From NCBI GenBank assembly GCA_018398765.1, contig JAHBMJ010000529.1:15001-45827 (forward strand): 30,827 nt of DNA. Reading direction: 5' to 3'. A program made the position numbers and the translations under genes. The DNA is from Chromera velia (lineage: Eukaryota > Sar > Chromeraceae). Below the pieces are notes generated by a model. That model ran no database searches. It worked only from the letters and a program-made list of their open reading frames with translations, and had not been told where the DNA came from. Below are positions 17,842 through 28,224 of the stretch, in pieces (the stretch's first letter is position 1; each line of letters begins with the position of its first letter).

Positions 17842-19800
17842 AGTGACTGCTGTTGCCCTTCTGTCTGTGTGATGTCTCGATTACTCACTGCCTCTAACTT
17901 GACCTACTAGAAGCTCTCTGCTCCGTCTTCCGCTATCTTTCCCCCCTCTTCCGTCCGTTTCTTTTCTCTCTTAAAAGGGTCATCTTTGAGATATCAGAGA
18001 GAGGGTGGGCAAAGAAAAAATGGGGAAACGGACTGGGGCAAGCCTTCAGCTGCTCTACAGAAGAGGGGGGAGACGCAGTTCTGACATGACCAGCATCATG
18101 CAACGTGTGCCATGAAGGAGTTCTCATGAAAGTCAGCTGACGTGGCTTGGATCTGGTTGCATTTGCTTCTTTATTTTCTTTTTGGATCACTCACTGTGCG
18201 TTGGTGGTGTTGCCCTTGTTTGAAACGTTGAACGTTCCCTCACTTTGGGGGGGAAGGGAAGGGTCGTTTTGGGGAAGGGTGTTCAAGCAAGCAGAAGGGG
18301 GGGGCGGGTTGCATGCTGCAGCGGACTGACGAAGCAAGTCGAAAACGTCGGAGAAAGTAAACAGCTAGATGCGTGTACATTTGCCCGAAAGAATTCCGTT
18401 TTCATCTTCCTGGCGTTAGCAATCCACTCGATGTGGTTTTTTTGTTTCGGCCCTTCGCTTCGACCGTCCCACGAGACAATCATGATTCTTTGAAGTGACC
18501 TCCGGTCGTTTCTCTTTTGGTTGCGTCAGACCTTTGTGCTCCCTTCTTGTGCGATTTTTCCCGCCCGATTCTTGCATGTTTGTGTCCCTGGCAACGTACG
18601 GCCTCTTCTCTTTCTCCCGACCCTATGCAATTATGCAAGGCAAAGGACGGAAGGAGTCTTGAACCGGGTCCACTTGAAGAGCTCTTGAATGGAGGGGGAA
18701 GGCAAGATTTGTTCATGAATGACAGTCGCGTCCATCATGAAACGATTGAGTGTATGCACATTCGTCGCAGTGGGAATCTGCATGCATTTGGTCTGCTTGT
18801 TTAGTTCGTCTTCATCCTTCGTTCTCCTTCAATGCATTCGTCGTGCAGCTTCTTAGAGCTTCCTTCGATCAGGTCGATAAGGAAGCAAACAAAATCTTTA
18901 GAAGAGTTATCAGACAGGCAGGCAGGCAGACGAAGCGAGAAAAGCATTGTGCAGGTCCTTTGGGCAGGAAAAAGAAGGGCAGACACTGCAGCGCAATGAG
19001 TATAGGCGTCATCCAATGTCGTCTGCATCTGCAAAATTCCACTTAAGCGATCCTCCTGTTTCTGTTTTCAATATCCGCCGTTCCGCCGAGCAACACTTTC
19101 CATTTTGTAAATGGACCTCCGTCTTTGTCCTTCTCGGTCCTTCTCGTTTCGCCTTATCTGTCCCGACCTGTACATGCAGTGCCCCTGCCGGACCCATGCC
19201 TGCATATGTGTGTCTGTTGCGATGAGGCTGCCCTCTTTTGATAGTCTTTTTGCGTCTACGTTAGTCGCAATCTCAGAGTGCTCATTATTTGCAAAGGCAG
19301 TTTTCTCTCCGTTTTCTCCTTCTTGGGCTTTGTTGCTCGTCAAGATCTGAATGGGTCTACTTCATGACTTTAGAACCGGTAGTTTGTGCTTCAATGCTGC
19401 AGCTACCGATCCCCTTCTTGTCCATTTCGAGTCGAGGGGGGGGCAGATTGCGATGGCTGGATTCGACGGTAATTTCGACCGGACCAGGCCCTAGACCAAG
19501 CCCCGCTTCCTTCTTAATTGACATGGCAAGGCCTAACATATGTACACCGTGACAGTCGGCTTAACTACAGTCTACAGTAAGCATAATTTCAGGAAGCTTC
19601 AAGTTTCCCTAAGAATTTTCTCCAATTAGGCTCTGCGAGATGCTCGAGAAAGCGGCAAAACACTTTATCGATCACTTCCAGAAGTATTCAAAAGTGAACG
19701 CTGTTTTTAGCTTAAATTTTTAGCTTAGTAGTACGTTTTTATACATTTATAAACTTCAATCATTGTTCAAATATGATTGATTGATTGATTGAAATATGTC
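17842..19800. other. Gene-poor spacer downstream of the SET locus
   Basis: Several open frames of 60-100 codons occur on both strands without splice or family support. The best looking one is 18625-18804 plus (MQLCKAKDGRSLEPGPLEEL...), but the opposite strand is equally open, so I do not call it. G-rich runs occur near 18247 and 18297, and a (GATT)4 run near 19774-19791. Confidence 0.4.
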
Positions 19801-19808
19801 ACTGGCAA

Positions 19809-20074
19809 TGCTAACTCTGGAGCTAGGCTCTGCACTCCATTTAAAAAAAAAAAAAAAAGAAAGTTTCCGATTTTTTTTTCTTTTTTTATTTATCAACCAA
19901 ACAATACATGGTTTTTATGCAACACCCCATGCAACACTCTTACAACACCTGAGCAAGAGTTGTTTGCCTGTTGATTGCCTTGATAAATAAAAAAAAATCC
20001 ATATATACAAAAAAAAGTTTTTTCAATCTTTTATTTTTTTTTTATGTGGTGCAGAGCGTAGCTCTAGAGCTAAG
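19809..20074. repeat. Fold-back (inverted-repeat) element of about 266 bp
   Basis: The left arm 19809-19846 (GCTAACTCTGGAGCTAGGCT..) and the right arm 20036-20074 (..AGCGTAGCTCTAGAGCTAAG) are imperfect inverted copies of about 26 bases. They are followed inward by complementary A-rich and T-rich runs and a second perfect 11-bp pair, TTATTTATCAA (19886-19896) / TTGATAAATAA (19980-19990). The whole could fold into one long hairpin. The loop has the motif GCAACACCCCATGCAACACTCTTACAAC; a related string lies near 21606-21652. No clear target duplication was found. A MITE or fold-back transposon is likely. Confidence 0.6.
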
Positions 20075-20282
20075 TCTGAAGTAAGTCATATTCTAAGTCA
20101 TAGTATTAATTCTAAGTCATTTTTTGTAGCTTCATTACAAAAGTTCTACTAAACATAACAATGCATAAAAAAAACTAGAAAAAAAAATTATGCATCTTTA
20201 TTATTTAATCATTCGATCAATTAAGAAAAGAGGTCAGTACAGAAAAGAGGAAGGGCCGAAAGGCTAGGCTAAAAGGAATAAG

Positions 20283-21109
20283 TTGAAAGAAGGCGTTATG
20301 CATTCCATCCATGTATGTCTATCTAACGGAAACCGCCTAAATCTATGGCTTTACAACAACAAAGAGAGGAGTCAGGAAGAAGATACAGATAATTTAAAGC
20401 ATTTCACTATAGATAAAGATAAGACAGGGAGAACCCCCGTCTGTTACACAAAGATAGCCTCCTGGTCTGTCAGCAGATCGAAGAAGAGCTGTATTTCGGG
20501 TAGAAGAAATTTTAAGAAACTTGGAGGTAAACAAGGAAAAGTTTGTGACAGAAGGAGACAGAGGGACTTCACTGACAGAAAGGAAATACATGGTTTGCTC
20601 TGAACTGCTTAACCTTCAAATAGTCGAAGATGAAATCTACTATATGCTGACTGAATGTCCTCTGCATGATGGAGAGAGAGCAGATTGCTTACAAACTTTA
20701 ATCATACATTGGAGTTTGGTGAGAGGGAGAGGGGAAAGAGCTGCAAATAGCAACAGATAGAAAGTGGATAGTGGCTAAAATAGTGAAGGGAAGTTAGACA
20801 AGATCGTTCTATTCTCTTTTCTATTGAATACTATTGAATGAGACCGAGAAGAATGTTGACACCCTTCTGAAAGATGTCATGATGAAAAAACAGGTAGTGA
20901 GAGAATTAAAAAGGAAAAAAGGAAACAACTTAAGTCAGGCCACAGGAAAAGAGTTTAACAGGCTGTATCAAGAGGTATGGAAAAGCGAGAAAGTCTTAGA
21001 AAGAGAGGGAAAAATTAAAGAGACTCAGTATAAAAGGGTGCGGAGTGATACATGGGAAGTGAAAGAAGAGGAAAAAATGAGGAGGATAGGACTAGGGATG
21101 GGATGCTAG
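20283..21109 (+). pseudogene. Decayed ORFs resembling the end of a non-LTR retrotransposon
   Basis: Three short, purine-rich frames (20283-20603, 20521-20760, 20834-21109) overlap or follow each other in different phases, as expected for one decayed frame. The middle one contains TERKYMVCSELL, then VEDEIYYMLTECPLHDGERADC. This resembles the segment after the RT domain in some non-LTR elements, where a C-x2-C-like pair precedes E-DE-H-hydrophobic-CP-x4-R. Here the second Cys of the pair and the His are replaced (Leu and Tyr), which suits decay. The third frame is Lys/Glu-rich and unrecognised. The surrounding AT-rich DNA differs from the host genes. Confidence 0.35.
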
Positions 21110-22185
21110 AAGGTTTTGGAACTCGCTTTGAGCCGTTCATCTACAATTCTGGGATCGTTCCCCTTCAACTTAAAACCTTGCTTTGAAATGGAATGAGCCT
21201 TCTTACATGCATAGGCATGCAGATGATTGATTTATTCAGTGTGACCCGTTTGCGGCACAGGCTAGACCTGTGCGGGCCAGGCAGGGAGGTGACCCAGAGG
21301 TCTGATCGATGCGTCTAAGTACTTTCCCTGGAAGCTGTACGTCGGACATTCAACATTGGGGTGGGAGGCCAATCCTCCGAACATTCATCCTAATTCTAAA
21401 ACTTCTCTAGAAACTTTTTAGAATCGGCACTTCCATGAGCCTAGCAAACTGCAACATTTGTATAACAGACTAACAGTGTACATCTAGGTGTATATGTAGT
21501 AACAATCATGCAACATTCAAACAACAGTTAATTGTTTAAAAAAAAAAAATCTTTCAAGTTCATATAAATCGATCTATCTCACTTCTGTACATTTGTTTTT
21601 CTCCGTAACACCATGTGACACCCATGCAACTCCATTACAATCCCTGGCAACTATATAACACACCTCATTTGAGTTATGTTTGTCAATGCAAATTGTCATT
21701 CATTGACATTCAATTAGTCCATATGATTAACATCTCCTAACTAACTAGATACTAACTAGCTGGCTAACTTAAATTAAATATTTGCTAGTGATATGATTTC
21801 AAATGTGCCTGCAATTTGGTAAAAGCCGAGTTTGAGGCTTCAAACGATCCTTAAAAACAGTGCATCTAGCAGTGTACAATTGTTGGAACAAATGCCAGTA
21901 AAAAGGTGACGGAACCGAACGCGCTAGCAAACGCTACTGATAAAGTAATCGGGCAGAGGATCTTGCAGGCAGAAGACGGCCGGGTCCAAGAGGTTGCTCT
22001 GCTCAATAAAATTCATCCAAAAATAGAGTGGGGTCAGCGATCTGCTCAAGAGGCAAGGTGTGGCAGATTGCGCGGTGCACATGAAATGTTGTCAGGAAGC
22101 TTCGTCTGGGTCGACCGGGAAGGGTCCACGAGTTCTTGTTGTCTCCCGAAACAGTCCCATTGAGAGCTCACATGAGCTGCCGTCC
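21110..22185. other. AT-rich spacer with one unassigned open frame
   Basis: There is a small hairpin GCACAGG / CCTGTGC near 21254-21273, poly-A near 21537, and a stretch of short repeats around ACACCATG, ACACCCATGCAAC and ATTACAAT near 21606-21652, similar to the loop of the fold-back element. A frame at 21906-22163 plus reads plausibly (..AEDGRVQEVALLNKIHPKIEW..) but has no ATG and no recognised relatives; it may be an exon or a transposon scrap. Confidence 0.4.
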
Positions 22186-23261
22186 TCATTGCATGCGCCG
22201 GGGGACTCTTGAAGCTGCCTCTCCCTTTTGTCGACCACCACTCTGAAAGCAGTCACAGGAGTAAAAAACAAAGAGAAGATACTTCATCGACAGCGAGCAG
22301 GTCAAAAGCGCCTGGCATGTGCATGGAAAGATACAAGAAGAGAAATGAGACTGTTCTGGTGCAGTGTAGGCAGGTAGGTCATAAGAACAGTATGTCGAAA
22401 TCATCGAAAACACACACTGAGCATCGTCTCCAGAGTCCACCCTTCACGCCGACTACCCAACCTGGTTTCGAATAGTGCCTGTAGATTCTCTCCCATGCAT
22501 CCGGACATGCATGCACAGACAGACAGACGTGCAGACTTACTGAGTCTCACCTTTTTTGCGAGAAGACCCGGTGACGTCATGAGCACGCCTTTTGCAAGGG
22601 GCCCTTGCAAGGCTTGCACTTTGAAAGGGTCCCAGGGGTTGTGTTCCTGCTCCTCTGCTGCGAAAGGCATGGGACCAAGACGCTCCTCAAGCTCCGTCTT
22701 TGTCCGTGCAGTTCTGCGTGAGACTCCCACTGTTTTGGGAGAATGACTTCTTGCTTGCCTGTGGCAGAGTCCACATCGCGACGAGAATCTGTTGTATCGC
22801 ACATGCAGACCTGGCCAGAGACTACCTGGGGGGCTCTTTTCGGCGCTGGTCCGACGAGCAATTAGGGCCACTTCGGGTGGCCCGTTCGCGCTCTCTCCCT
22901 TTTCCTGTCTTTTCCTCTTTCTGATTCTTCTTTCTTGACTTGTCTTCTGATCGGAGACTGCCTTGTTTTGGAGGGGGCAGAACAAGGCAGTCTTTTATTT
23001 TCCTGACGACCGAAACAAAGAAGAGCAGCTCACGGCAGCATGTGAATGACGGGGTCTGAGTAGTGACTGATGATTCTTGCCCCACGTTTGCCCCTGTCTG
23101 CTCTCCTTCCACCGGACAAGACTCAGCTAAGTTCCCTTCTCCACGCCCGTCTCAGGGGTGCATGGCTCATAACTTTCCGTTCACCTTGGCGCTCTGCTGC
23201 TGTCCCTCTCCACTTTCTCTTGTCGGCTCCCTCTCCTCTTCACTGCTTGCCACTGTTTCCA
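22186..23261 (-). CDS. Candidate spliced gene for a charged protein (C-terminal exons)
   Basis: Reading the minus strand, the exons 23261-23185, 23097-23034, 22957-22551 and 22242-22186 join in phase across GT-AG introns of 87, 76 and 308 bases. Donors are GTGAAC, GTGAGC and GTGAGA; the last acceptor (CTGTGACTGCTTTCAG) is strong. The product has an acidic start (ETVASSEEEREP), a lysine/arginine block (RIRKRKRQEK), a central stretch with TKTELEERLGPMPF and EHNPWDPFKVQ, and ends VPRRMQ. I recognise no domain. A variant with an extra intron at 22825-22714 (GTAGTC, acceptor TCTCACGCAG) and a shifted upstream frame is also phase-consistent. The 5' end is not found. The phase agreement of four exons argues for a gene, but there is no homology to support it. 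Confidence 0.45.
22955..22993. other. Perfect 13-bp inverted repeat (hairpin)
   Basis: AGACTGCCTTGTT at 22955-22967 and its exact complement AACAAGGCAGTCT at 22981-22993 surround a 13-base loop. On the plus strand TTTATTTT follows the stem. In the candidate minus-strand gene it would span the 3' end of an intron, including the acceptor. Confidence 0.8.
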
Positions 23262-23551
23262 CTAGCAAACGAGCGCAAGCAAGCACGAAACACGTAAGCG
23301 ACGACCCCCAGCTTTTCCTTCACGGGCTTTCGAAATCCTGCAAGCAGCAGACAGAATGACACAATGACAAAATTAGGTATTTTCAGATGCGGACTCACAA
23401 TATGCAGTGGGACCGTATGGGTCACCGGCTTTTTTTAACAAATTCGGTTGCAACAGGAGGGAGAGGGGCAGAGAGAGAAAGACAGAGATAATCAGGCAGG
23501 CAGGAAGACGGACAGGCACAAAAGGGGCAACGGGACTGACACACATAAATT

Positions 23552-23625
23552 CACACACACACACACACACACAGAGAGAGGGGGGGGGGGGNGGGGGGGG
23601 GGGGGGGAGAGAGAGAGAGAGATGG
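23552..23625. repeat. Compound (CA)n-(GA)n-(G)n microsatellite with one N
   Basis: CACACACA is followed by GAGAGAG, a G run of about 27 interrupted by an N at 23592, and GAGAGAGA. The N shows that the homopolymer was not resolved, so its length is unreliable. Confidence 0.9.
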
Positions 23626-24055
23626 AGGCACGCACACAAAAACAGAACCAAACGGCGGCGTTCTAATCTGTGGCATGGCAAAGGCAAGAAAACCAACAAG
23701 TGCGCGGAGGGGCAGGTGACTTCGTTGTCGCGTCCGGTTTCCAATCGGAACATCTGTTTCCCAAAAAAGCTACTCCATGCGGATTCTTTTTTGCTTTTTC
23801 TGCACAAGGAATTTTTCACAAGTGCATGCATGAGAGACGCACCTCACGAATGAGCCACTCTACAAGGGCAGCGCAAAACAACCCGGCATTTAGAGAGGAT
23901 TCCCCTTCGTCCTTTCGTCAGACTTGGCACATCACTTGCTTCGTCATTCGAAAACTCCTCGCTACCCCTTCTGATCGTTGCATGCTTCTTCATTCCTTCT
24001 CTTTTCTGGACACCAGCTCTTTTGGGTTTCTTCTCCTTCCATGTCTGCTCTTTGT

Positions 24056-24200
24056 CGCCTCCCCTCTCCTCCCCTCAACCGCAGACCGATCTCTCAGGCG
24101 GCCGCGCGGCCTTCTTCTTCGCCACCTGGGGACTGTTGACACGAAGGCCCGAGATCACGGCTTGCTTTATGAAGGACAAGAGCGGGAAAGGAAGGACTGA
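24056..24200. repeat. Direct repeat pair 1, copy A (145 bp)
   Basis: It matches 24650-24794 with about six substitutions and no gaps (about 96%). In the plus frame that ends ERERKD both copies stop at the same TGA, and four of the differences in that frame are silent or conservative. This hints at, but does not prove, a duplicated coding exon. Weaker similarity continues further downstream (24270-24310 versus 24925-24960). Confidence 0.85.
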
Positions 24201-24649
24201 TTCTGGCGCCCACGAGAGGTTTTCGCGGTCTTTCTCTCTTTCATCAATCGTGTATTTTCTTTCTCAGTCAGATGGTAAGCTTCTCTTCTCCATTCTCTTG
24301 GCCGAAAGTAAGTGAGTCAAACTTTCGTGAAAGTTGGCGATTGATTGTTTGTTTGGGCCGGTCGAATGGTCAAGCAGATAAGAAAAGTGCAGGGCCGTGT
24401 GGTACAAAAAGGAAGAGTACGCGGCTGTGCTCTTTCATTTCCTGAAAGCAAAGACGTAGCAGATTGATTCTCTTTGAAAATTGATTGTGGATGGACTGCA
24501 GCTTTATTTGGAAAGTAGAGCGGGAGGCACCCTTTTGCTCTCCCCAGAGTTGGGGATTTCCTTGTTCAGTTCGTGAGTGAAAGAGATCAGTTTTGGCTGA
24601 ACCTCCCTTCAGATGTCATCATCTCTCCTTTTTTTCCGTCTGTTCTTTC

Positions 24650-24794
24650 CCCCTCCCCTCTCCTCCCCTCAACCGGAAACCGATCTCTCAGGCGGCCGCC
24701 CGGCCTTCTTCTTCGCCACCTGGGGACTGTTGACACGAAGGCCCGCGATCACGGCTTGCTTTATGACGGAGAAGAGCGGGAAAGGAAGGACTGA
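24650..24794. repeat. Direct repeat pair 1, copy B (145 bp)
   Basis: This is the second copy, 594 bases after the first. The CAG just before ACCGATCTC in copy A, a possible splice acceptor, is GAA here. Confidence 0.85.
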
Positions 24795-25410
24795 AGCGGG
24801 TGAGCAAGAAAGGAGATTGTGTCATGTCAGAGAGGAGAGAATCAAACGAAAGAATTCGAACATTGTGTTTACAGTCTTTTCTTTCTTTTATTTGTCCGAA
24901 GTTCATTCATTCTCTTGTGCTGTCAGGTGGAAAGCAAGTATCTCCATTCTCTCGGCCACATGCATATAGGTCATGCAGGCTTCTTTGGAAAAATTTGAAA
25001 GCGAGCTCGTCTATCGGCCCGGCATATCATGCAGAAAGAAAAAAGGGGCATGCAGACAAACCAAGACAAATGCACCGTCCCCTTGCAGTACCTTTGAGAG
25101 GCATTTCCGTGGACCGACATATGAATTGTCACGAACAACTCAGGCAGGCACATCTTGCATGCCGTACCCTTTTGGTTCTTTTAATTTCAAATGATCGTCC
25201 CCGTGATTAATTTTTCAAAGGAAAGAAACCCCGTTACCCTTCTCTAACGTCAAGAACGTCCTTTCTCTGAAAAAAAAGACATGATCGAGAGCAGAGCCCA
25301 CCGTGCACCTCCCATTAGCATAGAAATCTCAGACCCTCCTATCTCAACTTGCGAGCTCTCCGGGGAATGCACGAACTTCTCCACTCCTCTGCTTGGAAGA
25401 CGGAGGCACC

Positions 25411-25542
25411 GTGTCATTCGATCAGGTAGAGAAAAGAGAGGGAAAAGATGTACGGTCATGACAATATACTGCCAAGGGCGCATTCCCCCCACACGTACAG
25501 ACTGCCAATCTCTCTGCATTCTTTCCCTTCCTCTCTAGCCAC
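25411..25542. repeat. Direct repeat pair 2, copy A (132 bp)
   Basis: It matches 26124-26255, both beginning GTGTCATTCGATC and ending CTCTCTAGCCAC. Substitutions cluster in the purine-rich first third. Fainter similarity (GTCGACAAAA / GTTGATAAAA, then CCTCCAATTCTGGT / CCTCCATTTTTGGT) continues about 250-350 bases further on, so the original duplicated unit was longer. Confidence 0.85.
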
Positions 25543-25974
25543 GCCTCTTCCCCTTTCTCTTCCAAAAGCGTGTTTCCTCTCCCGAGCGATCACTTGTGGA
25601 CCTTCTGGAGGCAGGCGAATTATGTGTCGAGCTAGGCATGTCGAGAGAGACGAACCAGGATGCGAGACATCGAAAACTCGGGAGGCTAAGCAATCATGTC
25701 AGACTGACTGTGACAGGATGCAACCAAACGTCCCTTGCAAACCCATTGGTTTCTGACCCGCCTCTGATGCATGCCAGTCGACAAAAAGCTAACAACAGAA
25801 AAGCGCACAAGATCGAGCTGCCAGACTTTCCTCCAATTCTGGTCTTTCGAAAGCAACTCCCTTTTGGTTCCACCTCTTCCCAACCCTCCCCAGAAACTGT
25901 CAGTCGTGTCCTCTACTTTTTTCCCCCTTCTTATAAAATTTGGGCACGCGAACCCGCCCGATAAACCAAGCAAG

Positions 25975-26060
25975 CAACCAACCAACCAAGCAACCAACCA
26001 ACCAACCAACCAACCAAGCAACCAACCAACCAACCAACCAACCAACCAACCAACCAACCC
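25975..26060. repeat. AACC tetranucleotide microsatellite
   Basis: There are about 21 units of AACC with occasional AAGC variants, between the two copies of direct repeat pair 2. Confidence 0.9.
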
Positions 26061-26123
26061 TAAGGCACGAACCCAGATGGTCACGTCTGACTGTCACTGT
26101 GGCTGTTCGTACAGCCTTGCGGG

Positions 26124-26255
26124 GTGTCATTCGATCGGGTAGAGAGAAAAAAAGGAAAAAATGTACGATCATGACAATATACTGCCAAGGACGCATTTCC
26201 TCCACACGTACAGACTGCCAATCTCTCTGCATTCTTTCCCTTCCTCTCTAGCCAC
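26124..26255. repeat. Direct repeat pair 2, copy B (132 bp)
   Basis: This is the second copy, 713 bases after the first. Confidence 0.85.
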
Positions 26256-26458
26256 AGCCACGGCGTGTCAGTGTTTTTTGTTGTTCTGCCGGCCTCGCCA
26301 TCCTGCTACGCTTCTCTGTTCCTCCTTTCCACATTTTGCGGAAAGAGATCCCCTCCTATGCCCATTTCCCAATCTCCCCGCCCCACTTGCCTGTTGATAA
26401 AATTCTGTACCGTCACACCGCCATACGTCTCTCCTCACCTCCATTTTTGGTATGCAAG

Positions 26459-27077
26459 CTCACCGGCAGGAAAAGACGCAAACCTCTTTTTCCCTCTCGT
26501 CCAAATACAAACAAAACACGTGCCGAAGAATTGATTGAAATCGCGGACCTGCGTCACCGACATCAAAAGGTTCACCACATCCTACTCAAGAGGAGAAACG
26601 AAGGCATTCAAGACGGCAGCAACCTGAAAGTGAGGACCCAAAACCTTCAGACACACAGAAAAGGAAAAGACAAAATCTGACTCTCCCTGTTACATCCTGT
26701 TCATTTAAGTGAACACCAGTTGGTGGAGAAATGGCGGAGTGGTGCAGAGAGTCTGCTGAAAACGAGAACAGACACAGTAAAGAAAAGAAAAGAAAAGAAA
26801 AGAGAAGAAGCCCCCCCCTGACGTTGGCACCTTGCCGCACCTTGCGCCCTCTCTCTCTCTTGTGTTTGAGTGTTGCTCAGGAGGTCTGAGATCGATGCGG
26901 CGATATGGCGTGTTTTCTTTTTGTACCTGTTTTTTCTTGCACTCCCTCTTGTGTGTTTTGCCCTGCTCATTTTCATTCTTGCTTCTGCAGTCTGTAAGTC
27001 AATTCAAGCACTTCAAAAGCAAAGAGGAGCGGGCAAACGCCTGCATGCAGAAAGAGAGAGAGTCTGTGAATGAATGA
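26459..27077 (+). CDS. Candidate two-exon 3' end of an unrecognised gene
   Basis: Exon 26459 (start approximate) to 26629 reads RKRRKPLFPSRPNTNKTRAE, then ELIEIADLRHRHQKVHHI, a charged helical segment ending NLK at the donor GTGAGG. The acceptor at 26990 (CATTCTTGCTTCTGCAG) is strong. The last exon 26991-27077 (SVSQFKHFKSKEERANACM...) ends with TGA, and both boundaries are phase 0. The 361-base intron contains the AAAAG repeat. No domain is recognised; the composition is basic and coiled-coil-like. Upstream exons were not identified; the fainter part of direct repeat pair 2 reaches this exon. Confidence 0.42.
26777..26806. repeat. AAAAG microsatellite
   Basis: Five to six units of AAAAG/AGAAA lie in the proposed intron between 26630 and 26990. 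Confidence 0.8.
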
Positions 27078-27627
27078 CAGCAAATTGCCACCACTTAGCA
27101 GTCCCGGATCGCGCGAGGAGCTCCACTCACTAGCTCCCATGCATGCATGAAGGCAGGCATGGAAAGGAGGTGTGGTCACAAGCTCGAACATCACCGAGTG
27201 TCCCTTAGGATTCTGCGAGCAGCTAGCGCATCGCTGACTGTACTTACTGAAAAACAATGCATACAGGCAAAAGTTGCAGCTTGAGAGAAGGAATTAAGAA
27301 AAGAAGGATGGACAACCTCTCCGACGGAAACAAAAACAGGATTTCAGTAGGGTTGAAGTGCGAAGAAGTCGAGAGAGAAGGACGAGGCAGGCGGTCGCCT
27401 CTTAATTCCTGTGTGATTACCCGATCAGCCATCTGAGTCGATTGCTGATCGCGTTGCCAGAATACCACCCGACTCAGAGAGATACAAATCCACCTCTCTT
27501 CTCTTCTCTTCCTCTTTCTTTCTCCGGTCTCCATTCTCCTTTTCTTCTCCCGTGCTTCTATTTCGTTTTGTGAATGCTCTTCTCGTGTGAACCCATGCAA
27601 GGTCGCTGAAACAAAAAAAGAGAGAAG
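27078..27627. other. Spacer without a supported gene
   Basis: It contains a CATGCATGCATG palindrome near 27139 and pyrimidine-rich DNA at 27490-27545. The minus-strand frames (27244-27759, 27425-27862) show no family resemblance. Confidence 0.4.
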
Positions 27628-28224
27628 ATGGGAGGAGAAGAAATTGGGGAAGGTGCTGTGGAGATCTTTCAGGGTGAAGGAGGATGAAAACAGTGTGTTT
27701 TCGCGCATGAGCAGCCCCAACTGTGTGGGCAAGAAAGGAAATAGAAACGATCCACACAAAAGTGTCGCCAGCCGCTTCAGGGTTCGAGTCTCTACGGCAT
27801 GTTAGGATCGAGACACAGATCCCGGCATGCGAACAGGGAAGATACCACAAAAACCTGCCCAAGAGAAGGATTTCGCCGGCGATGAAAATTAAGATGCTTT
27901 CTTCGTGCTTGGGAAGAAGGGAAGAATACAGAAATGACAGATGTCAGTTTCGAAGCGGGTAATGAATTTGGCGGGCACGCACCGTGGCTCGTCGAAGAAC
28001 AGGGAGCGGACCTACTCACTGCTGAGCTGGTGAAGGTGAAACGACGGAGCCCTTCTCTAAATTGGTCTGACAGTCTTCGCTCTATCGGTCGGTCGGCAGG
28101 CTCTTCTCGACTACTTCATTGATTTGTGCACTTCGCACGCAGGCAGCAAGAACGGACGCAAACTGGCACTGAAGAGCCATTGAAGAGAAAGAAACATGCA
28201 GGCGATCGCAGCTGCCTTCAATGA
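27628..28224 (+). CDS. Candidate small spliced gene with two competing reading frames
   Basis: Exon 1 is 27628-27673 (MGGEEIGEGAVEIFQ, donor GTGAAG, phase 1). Model A joins it to 27781 (acceptor CAGCCGCTTCAG) and runs to TAA at 27962, giving FESLRHVRIETQIPACEQG and a basic tail, about 75 residues. Model B joins it to 27932 (acceptor AATACAG), giving MTDVSFEAGNEFGG and EEQGADLLTAEL. It continues through donor GTGAAG at 28030 to the exon 28147-28224 (QERTQTGTEEPLKRKK..., TGA), about 73 residues. Both are phase-correct and overlap in different frames at 27932-27962. No family is recognised. Model A has the better acceptor. Confidence 0.35.

Larger units (their letters stand above)
23262..26458. 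other. Repeat-rich region with no confident gene
   Basis: This interval contains the CA/GA/G microsatellite, two pairs of direct repeats and the AACC microsatellite. Exon-like fragments exist, for example 24270-24309 plus between CTTTCTCAG and GTAAGTGAG (SDGKLLFSILLAE) and a minus-strand segment near 23324-23337. I could not connect them into a gene. Confidence 0.4.

Noticed and set aside
26731-26800. tRNA-like A box (ATGGCGGAGTGGT)
   Set aside because: No matching B box (GGTTCGA) follows and the stems do not pair; an AAAAG repeat follows instead.
27778-27795. tRNA-like B box (GGGTTCGAGTC)
   Set aside because: No A box at the right distance upstream and the T-stem does not pair.
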